This document shows, in pieces, positions 22,762-30,635 of a stretch of DNA of 37,196 bases (its first letter is position 1; each line of letters starts with the position of its first letter). Both the position numbers and the translations under genes were made by a program. The notes under the pieces are model-generated. The model searched no databases, was not told the origin of the DNA, and worked only from the letters and a program-made list of their open reading frames with translations. Source of the DNA: SURF-55 sp040755195 (GTDB lineage: Bacteria; Bacillota; Desulfotomaculia; Desulfotomaculales; Ammonificaceae); the NCBI GenBank assembly GCA_040755195.1, contig JBFMBL010000022.1, positions 1 to 37,196 of the forward strand, read 5' to 3'.

Positions 22762-23231
22762 AGCTTTCAACAAGGGTTCGTTACGGTGTCAGGGCGCTCA
22801 TGGACATCGCGGAGCACAGCGCGGCGGGGCCCGTCAGTCTGAAGGATGTGGCGCGGCGGCAGTTGATTTCGGAACAATACCTGGAACAATTGATCCTGCC
22901 TTTAAAAGGGGCGGGGATGGTGCGCAGCGTCCGTGGCGCCCGCGGGGGATTCCAGTTAAACAAGGGCGCTTCGGATATCCTTATGAGTGAAATAGTCGAA
23001 ATCCTCGGCGGCAAAACAGTCCTGACGGACTGCCTTCACGACGAGCAAGTGTGCTTGCGGGTCGACTGTTGCGCGGCGCGGGACCTGTGGCGGGAAGCCA
23101 ACAAAGCTTTTTGGAGTGTTCTTTCGTCGGTGACGCTCGTTGACATGCTGCACCGCCAGCAAGCCAAGCTTGAGGAGGTCAAGGCTTTAAAGAAAGGGTG
23201 CTTTCCTGGAAATGAAGACACCGTATCTTAA
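22758..23231 (+). CDS. Rrf2-family, IscR-like transcriptional regulator
   Basis: A 157-residue winged-helix regulator starting MKLSTRVRYGVRALMDIA. The DNA-reading helix is near SEQYLEQLILPLKGAGMVRSVRGARGGF. Cysteines C92, C99, C104 and C105 have nearly the IscR spacing (92, 98, 104), so an Fe-S cluster is likely bound. It overlaps nadA by 20 bp and heads a row of genes that use or build Fe-S clusters, so Fe-S status probably controls them through the operator at 22529-22548. The ATG overlaps the fdhD remnant. Confidence 0.88.
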   Translation: MKLSTRVRYGVRALMDIAEHSAAGPVSLKDVARRQLISEQYLEQLILPLKGAGMVRSVRGARGGFQLNKGASDILMSEIVEILGGKTVLTDCLHDEQVCLRVDCCAARDLWREANKAFWSVLSSVTLVDMLHRQQAKLEEVKALKKGCFPGNEDTVS

Positions 23232-24228
23232 AGAAAAGATCTTAAAATTGAGAGCGGAGCGGAACGCCGTCATCCTCGCGCACAACTACCAGCGGGAAGA
23301 GGTCCAGGAGGTAGCCGACTTCGTCGGGGACAGCCTGGAACTAAGCCGGCAGGCCGCAAACTCCGACGCAGAAATAATCGTGTTCTGCGGCGTCCATTTT
23401 ATGGCCGAAACAGCGGCGATTCTATGCTCCGGTAAAAAGGTCTTGCTGCCGGACCCCACGGCGGGTTGCCGCATGGCCGACATGATTACGCCGGAGAAAC
23501 TCAACGAGTTTAAAAGGCGGTACCCGCAGACAGCGGTTGTTTGCTACGTTAATTCAAGCGCGGCGATTAAAGCCGCCAGCGACATCTGCTGCACCTCCGC
23601 CAACGCCGCCCGTGTCGTACAGAGCCTGGATGACCGGCAGATCCTGTTTGTACCGGACCGCTATCTTGGCGAATACGCCCGGGAGATCACGGGCAAGGAT
23701 ATGATCCTGTGGCAAGGGTTCTGCCCGACACACATGAAAATCAACCGCGAACACATCATCGCGTTAAAAGCCCGGTATCCCGACGCCCACGTAGTCGTGC
23801 ACCCCGAGTGCCGGGGTGAAGTCCGGGAAATAGCGGATGCGGTCCTGAGCACGGGTGGTATTTGCCGCTATGCGCGCGAGAAGTCTTTTAAAACCCTGAT
23901 CGTCGGCACGGAAGTAGGGATACTGTACCGTTTGCGAAAAGAAAATCCGGATAAGACTTTCATCCCGGCCTCCATGAAGTCCGTATGTCCCAACATGAAA
24001 CGCATCACCCTTGAAAAGGTGCTGCGCTGCCTGCAAACGCTACAGCCGGAAATCACCGTGCCGGAAGAAATACGATCCCGGGCGTACCGCGCCGTGGACA
24101 GGATGCTTTCGGTTGCCCGGAACCGCCCCGTTCAAAAAGGAGCCGCATCCGCGCCAATGCCGAAAGCCGCAAGGTCTTTGGAAGCCCCTCCCGGTGCCGT
24201 GCAAGACGGCGGGAAGACAGTACTCTAA
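23212..24228 (+). CDS. nadA: Quinolinate synthase
   Basis: A 338-residue enzyme that condenses iminoaspartate with dihydroxyacetone phosphate to quinolinate, the precursor of NAD. The three cysteines of its labile [4Fe-4S] cluster are C86 (DPTAGCRMAD), C171 (WQGFCPTH) and C259 (SVCPNMKRITLEK). The start AHNYQREEVQEVADFVGDS is typical. The C-terminus has about 35 extra residues rich in A/P/K. It overlaps the regulator gene and is followed 18 bp later by the NifS-like gene, the known nadA-nifS partnership; nadB and nadC are not in the window. Confidence 0.95.
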   Translation: MKTPYLKEKILKLRAERNAVILAHNYQREEVQEVADFVGDSLELSRQAANSDAEIIVFCGVHFMAETAAILCSGKKVLLPDPTAGCRMADMITPEKLNEFKRRYPQTAVVCYVNSSAAIKAASDICCTSANAARVVQSLDDRQILFVPDRYLGEYAREITGKDMILWQGFCPTHMKINREHIIALKARYPDAHVVVHPECRGEVREIADAVLSTGGICRYAREKSFKTLIVGTEVGILYRLRKENPDKTFIPASMKSVCPNMKRITLEKVLRCLQTLQPEITVPEEIRSRAYRAVDRMLSVARNRPVQKGAASAPMPKAARSLEAPPGAVQDGGKTVL

Positions 24229-24246
24229 CGAAAGGACGGGATTGTT

Positions 24247-25422
24247 TTGGTTTATCTCGACTACATGGCTGCAGCGCCGATACTTCCCGAAGTCTACAAC
24301 GCAATGGTCCCCTACTTCACCGAATACTGGGGCAATCCCTCCAGCATCCACGGCTTCGGCACAAAGGCCCAGGAGGCGCTTGCAACGGCACGCGCGGAAG
24401 TCGCCGGCCTGATCGGGTCGAACCCCGACGAGGTAATCTTCACTTCCTGCGGCACAGAAGCAAACAATTTCGCGCTTAAAGGCGTGGCGTGGGCGCACCA
24501 GAACAAGGGTAAACACATCATCATAAGCCCGGTGGAACATTTTTCGATCATGCACTGCGCCAAAACCCTTGAACGCTGGGGCTTTGAGGTGACCCGGCTG
24601 CAGGTCGACCCGTACGGGATGGTTAAGCCGGCGGACGTCGAAAAGGCGATCCGCCCGGACACCATCCTGGTTTCGGTGATGCACGCCAACAACGAGGTGG
24701 GAACCATCCAGCCGGTTGCGGAGATCGGGCGCATCTGCCGCGAGAAGAAAGTCCTTTTTCACACCGACGCCGTGGCCACCGCCGGGCTCATCCCGGTCAA
24801 TGTCAACCAGTTGAACGTGGACCTTCTGTCGCTCGCGGCCAACACCTTTTACGGCCCCAAAGGAGCCGCGGCCCTGTACGTTCGCAAAGGAGTGCGGGTT
24901 CAACCGCTTTTGGACGGCGGCATCCAGGAGCGCGGCCTGCGGGCCGGCACCGAAAACGTTCCGGCCATTGTCGGAATGGGCGTAGCCGCCGGGATCGCCA
25001 GGAAGGAAATGGCGTCCCGTACCCGGCACCTGCAAACCTTGCGCGACCGCCTGATCCGGGAACTGCCGGTGGGCGTCCCCTACACAACCCTGCTTGGCCA
25101 CCCCAAACAAAGGTTGCCTAACAACGTCAGCGTGGCCATCGAATACGTTGAAGGCGAATCGATGCTTCTTTTCATGGATATGGACGGCATTAAGATCTCC
25201 AGCGGCTCGGCCTGTGTTTCGCGCTCGCTGAAGGTCTCCCACGTTATGCTGGCTATGGGAGTAAGCTCTTCCACCGCTCAGGGATCGCTGGTCTTTACTT
25301 TCGGTATCCACAACACGGCCAGGGACGTCAACCGCGTGCTTAAAAGGCTCCCTTCCATCGTCCAGAGGCTGCGCGACATGTCGCCACTCTATTACAAAGC
25401 GAAACTCGAGAAAAGGGTTTGA
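24247..25422 (+). CDS. NifS/IscS-like protein lacking the PLP lysine
   Basis: A 391-residue class-V aminotransferase-fold protein: YLDYMAAAP, GNPSSIHGFG, FTSCGTEANNFALKG, EHFSIMHC, HTDAVATAG and the sulfur-carrying cysteine C323 (SSGSACVSRS) are all in place. At the site where cysteine desulfurases have SAHK or SGHK, this protein has LAANTFYGPKG: N199-T200 (codons AAC ACC, 24841-24846) replace the His and the Schiff-base Lys. The glutamine of TDAVQ is also changed to Ala. Classical desulfurase chemistry is therefore not expected. A comparable lysine-less IscS from Archaeoglobus fulgidus forms cluster-bearing complexes with IscU without desulfurase activity. TTG start with AAAGGACGGG. nifU follows 185 bp later. 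Confidence 0.9.
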   Translation: MVYLDYMAAAPILPEVYNAMVPYFTEYWGNPSSIHGFGTKAQEALATARAEVAGLIGSNPDEVIFTSCGTEANNFALKGVAWAHQNKGKHIIISPVEHFSIMHCAKTLERWGFEVTRLQVDPYGMVKPADVEKAIRPDTILVSVMHANNEVGTIQPVAEIGRICREKKVLFHTDAVATAGLIPVNVNQLNVDLLSLAANTFYGPKGAAALYVRKGVRVQPLLDGGIQERGLRAGTENVPAIVGMGVAAGIARKEMASRTRHLQTLRDRLIRELPVGVPYTTLLGHPKQRLPNNVSVAIEYVEGESMLLFMDMDGIKISSGSACVSRSLKVSHVMLAMGVSSSTAQGSLVFTFGIHNTARDVNRVLKRLPSIVQRLRDMSPLYYKAKLEKRV

Positions 25423-25498
25423 GAATTTAGAATACAGAAGTCAGAATACAGAATACAGAAGTCGCGAGTCACGAGTCGAAAGTCACGAGTCGGAATTA
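25422..25498. repeat. Heptamer tract, 11 units
   Basis: AGAATTT, AGAATAC, AGAAGTC, AGAATAC, AGAATAC, AGAAGTC, GCGAGTC, ACGAGTC, GAAAGTC, ACGAGTC, GGAATTA, starting on the last base of the nifS-like stop codon. The longest tract in the window. Confidence 0.9.
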
Positions 25499-25530
25499 AG
25501 AACCACATACCCGTTCAAAAGAGGCAAACT

Positions 25531-25565
25531 TAGAACCTTGAACGTTGAACGTCGAACGTCGAACG
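25531..25565. repeat. Heptamer tract, 5 units
   Basis: TAGAACC, two TTGAACG and two TCGAACG, between the 25422 tract and the nifU ribosome site. The whole 185-bp gap between the nifS-like gene and nifU is made of such repeats plus a short GGACC..GGTCC hairpin. Confidence 0.85.
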
Positions 25566-25607
25566 GACCCCAAAGGTCCATCAGTATGAGGTCTAGGAGG
25601 TGGAAGG

Positions 25608-26069
25608 ATGTACAGCGCCAAGGTTTTAGACCACTTCACCAACCCCCGCAACGTTGGTGTCATCGAAGCCGCGGATGGGGTCGGAGAGGTCGGCAACCCG
25701 GCGTGCGGGGACGTGATGACTTTTTATATCAAGGTTAAAGACGAACGTATCGAAGACGTAAAGTTTCAGACCTTCGGCTGCGGGGCGGCCATCGCCGTAT
25801 CAAGCATGATCAGCGAGATGGCCAAGGGCAAAACCCTGGAGGCGGCCCTGAGAATCACCAATAAGGACGTTGCGGACGCCCTTGAGGGTCTGCCGAAACA
25901 AAAGATGCACTGCTCCAACCTGGGCGCCGACGCCTTACATAAGGCGATCAAAGACTACCAAGGACGCAAGAATGATAAGCCCGGCGCCGGGCCGGCGGGC
26001 AAAATAGCCAAGCTCCGCTCCCCCCGGCGGAAAGGAGATGTCCGTATTGAAAGAAAACCCAACCCTTGA
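25608..26069 (+). CDS. nifU: Fe-S cluster scaffold, NifU/IscU N-terminal type
   Basis: A 153-residue scaffold starting MYSAKVLDHFTNPRNVGVIE. The three cluster cysteines are C33 (GNPACGD, with D35), C58 (FGCGAAIA) and C102 (MHCSNLGADAL). The last 35 residues are basic and glycine/proline-rich. ATG after AGGAGGTGG. It pairs with the NifS-like protein upstream and overlaps the Thi4 gene downstream. With a lysine-less NifS partner, the sulfur for cluster building probably comes from free sulfide. Confidence 0.92.
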   Translation: MYSAKVLDHFTNPRNVGVIEAADGVGEVGNPACGDVMTFYIKVKDERIEDVKFQTFGCGAAIAVSSMISEMAKGKTLEAALRITNKDVADALEGLPKQKMHCSNLGADALHKAIKDYQGRKNDKPGAGPAGKIAKLRSPRRKGDVRIERKPNP

Positions 26070-26844
26070 TGAACGTGTTATCTCCCGCGCGATAATCACC
26101 CGCTACACACGGGAACTGCTGTCAATCCTCGAACTTGACGTGGCGATCGTCGGCGGTGGGCCCTCCGGGCTCAGCGCAGCCTACCGCCTCGCCCGCAGCG
26201 GTCTGAAGACAGTGGTCTTCGAGCGCCGCTTGAGCATCGGCGGCGGGATGTGGGGCGGCGCGATGATGTTCAACCAGATCGTTTTTCAGGAACCCGCCCG
26301 CGAAATCTTTGAAGAAGTGGGCGTCCGCTACGAAGAGTTCGAACCCGGCTACTACACCGCCCATGCCGTGGAAGCCGTTACAGGGTTTGCGTACGCCGCC
26401 TGCCGCGCGGGAGCCAAGATAATGAACTGCATCTCGGTAGAAGATGTGGCCCTCCGTAACGACGCGGTAACGGGACTGGTTCTCAACTGGACGGCGGTCG
26501 ATATGGCCGGGCTGCACGTTGACCCCTTGGCCGTGCAGTGTCGCTGCGCGGTGGACGCCACCGGTCACGATTCGGCGGTGGTGCGGATCCTGTCCCGAAA
26601 AAACGGTGTTACACTTAACCTGCCAGGTGGATGCATCCAGGGAGAAAAATCCCTATGGGCTGATGCCGGTGAAAAGCAGTTAATGGAGTTCACCGGCGAA
26701 GTTTACCCGGGCCTTTACGTTACCGGGATGGCGGCCAACGCGGTAGCCGGCGGTTACCGGATGGGCCCCATTTTCGGCGGAATGGTCCTCTCCGGGAGAA
26801 AAATCGCGAACTTGATTATTGAAAATCTTCGCGCCGGCGTGTAA
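26047..26844 (+). CDS. Thi4-family thiazole synthase, probably sulfide-dependent
   Basis: A 265-residue Rossmann-fold protein of the Thi4 / ribulose-1,5-biphosphate synthetase family that makes the thiazole part of thiamine from NAD and glycine. Seen: LDERVISRAI start, dinucleotide loop VAIVGGGPSGLSAAYRLA, ERRLSIGGGMWGGAMMFNQ, VDATGHDSAVV, and VTGMAANAVAGGYRMGPIFGGM. Yeast-type suicide enzymes carry the sulfur-donating cysteine a few residues after GHD; here SAVVRILSRKN has none, which fits the archaeal sulfide-using type. I take the TTG at 26047 (9 nt from GGAG) as start; an ATG at 26038 is too close to that site. It overlaps nifU. Confidence 0.88.
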   Translation: MKENPTLDERVISRAIITRYTRELLSILELDVAIVGGGPSGLSAAYRLARSGLKTVVFERRLSIGGGMWGGAMMFNQIVFQEPAREIFEEVGVRYEEFEPGYYTAHAVEAVTGFAYAACRAGAKIMNCISVEDVALRNDAVTGLVLNWTAVDMAGLHVDPLAVQCRCAVDATGHDSAVVRILSRKNGVTLNLPGGCIQGEKSLWADAGEKQLMEFTGEVYPGLYVTGMAANAVAGGYRMGPIFGGMVLSGRKIANLIIENLRAGV

Positions 26845-26885
26845 GGTCTCTGTAGGGATCTTTAAATCCTCCAAGGAGTAAACCC

Positions 26886-27782
26886 ATGAAGTGCCGCGTC
26901 TGTAAAGAAGAGGCTTTCGTCAAATTCCCCGCGCACAACGCCGCGTTTTGCGAAGGGCATTTCGACGCCTTCCTCCTCCGGCAGGTGGCCCATACAATTA
27001 AAAAATACCGGATGCTTTCCCCCGAAGCCCCCGTTCTGGTGGCTCTTTCCGGCGGGAAAGACTCACTGGTTACAGCATTGGTGCTCAAAAGACTTGGCTA
27101 CCAGGTGAAGGGATTGTTTATAGACCTTGGCATCACCGAAGGGGATTTCTCCCCTGCTTCGCGGAAGGCCTGCGAAGATTTTTGCGCGGAACAAGGCATA
27201 CCGCTGACGGTCTTCAGCCTTGAGGCGGAGTTCGGAAAGACCGTTCCCGGTATCGTCCGCCGCTACCCCCGGGTATGCGCCATCTGCGGGATGACCAAAC
27301 GCCACATCATAAATGAATACGCCCTTGCCTCCGGAGCCGCCGCCCTGGCTACGGGACACAACCTCGACGACCTGGCGGCCGCCCTTTTTGCCAATCTCCG
27401 GCGGTGGGATCTCCATTACCTGGCCAAGGGGCTTCCCGTCCTTCCCGCCGAAAACGGCTTCGCCATGAAGATCAAACCTCTGGCCTTACAAACGGAAGAA
27501 GAGATCACGACATTCGCAAGGCTTCATGGGGTACAGCCGGTTTCGGCCCGCTGCCCGTATGCCGCCGAAGCCAAATTCAAGCGTTACAAAGCGATGCTGG
27601 ACAACCTTGAAAAGGAATCACCCGGGATGAAGCGCGCCTTTTACGAAGGTTACATCAAGAACGCCCACCGCTTCCGGGAAGAAACCGCCCGCCCGCCCCT
27701 TACGCCCTGCGGCGTCTGCGGGCTCCCGTCTTCGGCGCCTGTCTGCACCTTCTGCCGCATCTGGAGAAAAACAGGAGAATAG
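26886..27782 (+). CDS. ttuA: TtuA-like tRNA 2-thiolation enzyme
   Basis: A 298-residue PP-loop ATPase of the TtcA/TtuA (TIGR00269) family, which thiolates tRNA, in TtuA the 2-position of T54. Domains: N-terminal zinc finger (C3, C6, C22, H25), PP-loop SGGKDS (55-60), cluster cysteines C131 and C134 (CAICG) plus C223 (ARCPYAAEAKF), matching C130, C133 and C222 of the Thermus enzyme, and a C-terminal zinc finger (C275, C278, C287, C290). Such enzymes use a [4Fe-4S] cluster to bind a sulfide. ATG after AAGGAG. It ends the plus-strand sulfur gene row. T54 thiolation is typical of thermophiles; the exact tRNA position is inferred. Confidence 0.87.
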   Translation: MKCRVCKEEAFVKFPAHNAAFCEGHFDAFLLRQVAHTIKKYRMLSPEAPVLVALSGGKDSLVTALVLKRLGYQVKGLFIDLGITEGDFSPASRKACEDFCAEQGIPLTVFSLEAEFGKTVPGIVRRYPRVCAICGMTKRHIINEYALASGAAALATGHNLDDLAAALFANLRRWDLHYLAKGLPVLPAENGFAMKIKPLALQTEEEITTFARLHGVQPVSARCPYAAEAKFKRYKAMLDNLEKESPGMKRAFYEGYIKNAHRFREETARPPLTPCGVCGLPSSAPVCTFCRIWRKTGE

Positions 27783-27794
27783 GCCGTCCTCGTT

Positions 27795-28373
27795 TTATCC
27801 CCGCGCCGGGTACCATTTCTGGAACCAGGCTGTGAAAACGAACGCGGGCACTAACAGCAGGTAGCGCACCACCGTCCATAAGACAGCCGCTGACGGAGCA
27901 TAATGACCGGCGAGCGCCACAACCGCCTGGAGCAGGAAGACACCCCCCCAGAACGCGGTGATAATGGCGTTTGTCTTTACGAAAACGGGGTTGTTCCACA
28001 ACGCCTCCGGCCACTGCCATTTAGAGTACTCCCCCGTCAGAGGCATATCTTTAGCCAGGGTGCCCATCCATATCCCGGCAAGCGCCAGCGATCCGGCAAC
28101 ATCACCATAGGAATTAAAGAAACCGCTGCCGGAAACCATAAATATTCCTGCCAGCGCAAAATACAGTGCCGTCCCGCTCTCCATCCACGTCGGCCTGCCG
28201 TATACCCGGCGGTACCCCCAGAGTAAAAGAGCAAGCGCAAGAGGCAGTCCGATTGTCAGCCGGGGGGACAATGTCGGAACACTCATCATCGTCCAATTGA
28301 CAATCCACGGAACGAAGGTGACGGGTATCCACCTCGTTCCCCAAACCGCAACCAGTCCTCGTTCAGCCGTCAC
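27795..28373 (-). CDS. Polytopic membrane protein of unknown function
   Basis: A 192-residue protein with about five to six hydrophobic segments and many tryptophans (WTMMSVPTL, WGYRRVYGRPTW, YSKWQWPEALWNNP, FWGGVFLLQ). GTG start; the ribosome site is weak and an internal ATG pair at residues 29-30 is possible. It is convergent with the tRNA thiolase (12-bp gap) and lies 42 bp downstream of the SCP2 gene, probably in one transcript. I do not recognise the family with certainty. Confidence 0.6.
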   Translation of the reverse strand: MTAERGLVAVWGTRWIPVTFVPWIVNWTMMSVPTLSPRLTIGLPLALALLLWGYRRVYGRPTWMESGTALYFALAGIFMVSGSGFFNSYGDVAGSLALAGIWMGTLAKDMPLTGEYSKWQWPEALWNNPVFVKTNAIITAFWGGVFLLQAVVALAGHYAPSAAVLWTVVRYLLLVPAFVFTAWFQKWYPARG

Positions 28374-28415
28374 TTCCGGCGGTAGAGGACCCTCGCCGGG
28401 GCCCTTTGGATCGTT

Positions 28416-28871
28416 TCAGCCGGCAGAGTCGCTCTGACCTGAGAAGATTTCATTCATCCGCAACAACAGCCCCAGGTCGCCTTCCGTACGATACATTCCC
28501 TTGAAATAGGCCGTCTGCCCGCTCAGTTCCCCCCGCGCAATCTGCAGCCATACCTCCGCAGGGGTATGTATAGTAAGTGTGGGAGCAGACGCTGTTCCCT
28601 CGTGGACGGTGCATTTTCCTCGGTCGATACGGAGCACGTAATCCCCCGGTTCCGGGCCGCTCACCCTGAACTGGATGTCGGCGCTCAGGTCCCCGGCGGC
28701 GACCGGGTTGAACCGCGCCGCCTGACCGGTAATGACATCCCGGAATGTTCGCGGTTTCCCGTCACCGCCTTGAGGTGAAAGCGGCGAAATCTCGGCTTCA
28801 GCCGCTGTTTGCGCGGCCGAACCGGAATTGGGATCGGAAGGCTGCATGCTTTCCCAGTACATATTGGCCAT
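28416..28871 (-). CDS. SCP2 sterol-carrier-domain protein, probably 5'-truncated
   Basis: From about residue 45 the protein is an SCP2 domain (FRDVITGQAARFNPVAA, IQFRVSGPEPGDYVLRIDRG, TLTIHTPAEVWLQIARGELSG, YRTEGDLGLLLRMNEIF), a fold that binds lipid-like molecules. The first residues MANMYWESMQ, and the frame upstream of the ATG (PCPEFYSR), look like the C-terminal end of a flavodoxin/NAD(P)H-FMN-reductase domain, so the gene may be the 3' part of a longer fusion. The flanking DUF3795 gene on the other strand is cut at the same place. No good ribosome site precedes the ATG. Confidence 0.65.
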   Translation of the reverse strand: MANMYWESMQPSDPNSGSAAQTAAEAEISPLSPQGGDGKPRTFRDVITGQAARFNPVAAGDLSADIQFRVSGPEPGDYVLRIDRGKCTVHEGTASAPTLTIHTPAEVWLQIARGELSGQTAYFKGMYRTEGDLGLLLRMNEIFSGQSDSAG

Positions 28872-28888
28872 GCGGGAGTAAAACTCCG

Positions 28889-29185
28889 GGCAAGGTGTTT
28901 GAAAAGTACGGCGACTGCTACGAGGTGCTCGGCGCGATGGTAAAATTCCGCTGTAAAAGAGCCTGGAAGGGCGGCGGGGGCCCGCCCTTCTGCAAGATGC
29001 GGAAGTGCTGCGAAAAGAAAGGCATCGAGGGCTGCTGGGAGTGCGCCGGGTTTGAGACGTGCGAAAAACTTAACTTTTTAAAACCATCGCACGGGGTCGC
29101 CCATATAGAAAACCTGAAAAAGATAAGAAAACAAGGGGTCGAGGAGTTCCTGAAAGGCAAAAAGCTCTGGTACAAGGAAGGATGA
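28889..29185 (+). pseudogene. 5'-truncated DUF3795 gene
   Basis: The readable part runs from KVFEKYGDCYEVLGAMVKF through CKRAWKGGGGPPFCKMRKCC, KKGIEGCWECAGFETCEKL and NFLKPSHGVAHIENLKKIRKQ to the stop, the C-terminal two thirds of a cysteine-rich DUF3795 protein. The usual start with its CG-CxxC motif is missing: upstream of 28889 the frame is only the complement of the SCP2 gene. No start codon with a ribosome site is seen at the edge. A gene fragment is the best reading. Confidence 0.7.
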
Positions 29186-29261
29186 TCATAGCCGGGTGGC
29201 GGAACAAACTTAACACCGAGACTTTGCCCCTATTAAACGAGGGAAACGGCAAAGATAAAGG

Positions 29262-30539
29262 TTATGCTCTTTCGTCATCCTCCGGAATGATGGTGCATTC
29301 GATTTCATGATTTTCCCAGTTTCGCAGCCTGACCGAGGTTCCATCGGCGCGCAGGATATAGTTGGGCAGCACCGGAACCTTCCCCCGGCCGTTGGGGGCG
29401 TTTATGATATAGGTCGGTACGGCAAGGCCGGAAGTGTAGCCGCGCAGTTTCTCCATTATTTCCAGACCTTCGTCCAGACTGGTAATAAAATGGCACGTTC
29501 CTTTTACCGGTTTGGCGTGGAAGATGTAGTAGGGCCTGACTCTGATTTTCAAAAGCTCCTGGTTGAGCTTTTTCATTACGTACGGGTCATTGTTAACGCC
29601 CTTCAGCAAGACAGATTGATTTCCAAGGATGACACCGGCCTCCGTCAACCGGTCACAGGCCTCTTTGCTCTCCGGCGTAACGGCCCGCGGATGGTTAAAC
29701 TGCGTATTGAGGTACACCGGCGGGTGCTTTCGCAGCACCGCGCAGAGTTCCGGAGTAATCCGCTGCGGTAATGTAACGATGGTTCTTGTGCCGATGCGCT
29801 TAATTTCCACGTGCTTGATACTATCCAGTTCACTCAGCAGCCACGCTATTTTCCTGTCGCTCAAAAGCAGCGCGTCACCGCCCGTGAGTAAAACGTCACG
29901 GATCTCCTCGTTCCTGCGGACGTATTCCAGCGCCGCAAGCAGTTTGTGATACGGCTCGTGCCTGTCGACCTCCCCGATGTTTCTGCGTCTCTGGCAGTGC
30001 CTGCAATACATGGCGCACTGATTCGTGACGTTTATTATCAGGCGGTCAGGGTAACGTCTGGTTATGCAGGGCGCCGGCGACGTCAGCCCCTCGGCCATGG
30101 GGTCTTCGTAACCGGTTTCATCCATCTCCTCAATGGACGGAACAGACTCGCGCATTATCGGATCGTCGGTCTTTCCCGGTTCAATCAATGAAGCGAAATA
30201 AGGAGAAATCGACCAACGATATCTTAGCCCGACAATCCTGATTTGTTCGCGGCGTTCGTCGCTCAGCCCCAATAACAGGTCAAGGGTATCAACGTCGTTT
30301 ATCCTGTGGCTCAACTGCCACCGCCAATCTGCCCAGTCATCTGCAGAGGCGTTGAAAAGCTTTAGTAATTTGTGTTTATTAACCTCTGTGATTTCCTGCA
30401 TATCAAACCCTGTTTTTATTTCATCCTTTTTTTCGAGGTAATCGCTGATCTTTTCTTTCAGTTCGGCCGCCCGCATAAGGGCATACGCTCTTTTCCCCTC
30501 TTCGTTTTCCTTCCAATCTTTTATAAAAGGTACGGACAT
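29262..30539 (-). CDS. eam: Glutamate 2,3-aminomutase (radical SAM)
   Basis: A 425-residue KamA-type radical SAM, PLP-dependent enzyme that moves the amino group of L-glutamate to give L-beta-glutamate, a compatible solute. Cluster cysteines C175, C179, C182 (CAMYCRHC), TGGDALLL, and PLP lysine K387 (NGRGKVP). In lysine 2,3-aminomutase two aspartates (D293, D330) bind the lysine side chain; here they are K343 (HAKPVKGT) and N380 (IINAPNG), exactly the exchange that defines the glutamate enzyme. The N-terminal 110 residues are the helical oligomer domain. ATG with GGAGGG; expressed from a c-di-AMP riboswitch leader. Confidence 0.92.
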   Translation of the reverse strand: MSVPFIKDWKENEEGKRAYALMRAAELKEKISDYLEKKDEIKTGFDMQEITEVNKHKLLKLFNASADDWADWRWQLSHRINDVDTLDLLLGLSDERREQIRIVGLRYRWSISPYFASLIEPGKTDDPIMRESVPSIEEMDETGYEDPMAEGLTSPAPCITRRYPDRLIINVTNQCAMYCRHCQRRRNIGEVDRHEPYHKLLAALEYVRRNEEIRDVLLTGGDALLLSDRKIAWLLSELDSIKHVEIKRIGTRTIVTLPQRITPELCAVLRKHPPVYLNTQFNHPRAVTPESKEACDRLTEAGVILGNQSVLLKGVNNDPYVMKKLNQELLKIRVRPYYIFHAKPVKGTCHFITSLDEGLEIMEKLRGYTSGLAVPTYIINAPNGRGKVPVLPNYILRADGTSVRLRNWENHEIECTIIPEDDERA

Positions 30540-30562
30540 CGTTATCCCTCCTATTTTGTGAT

Positions 30563-30610
30563 TTGTTGAAAATGAAAGCCCCGGACAAAAACTTTAAATA
30601 GTCCGGGGCT
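30563..30610 (-). terminator. Riboswitch-controlled intrinsic terminator before eam
   Basis: Minus strand AGCCCCGGAC (30610-30601) pairs perfectly with GTCCGGGGCT (30586-30577), 14-nt loop, followed by TTCATTTT. It lies between the aptamer and the eam start, the usual place of the expression platform. Confidence 0.9.
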
Positions 30611-30635
30611 AAACCCACGCAAAGCGTAAATGCTT

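Noticed and set aside
24040..25311. Minus-strand open frame of 423 codons
   Set aside because: Antisense to nadA and the nifS-like gene; composition is that of a shadow frame and no domain is seen.
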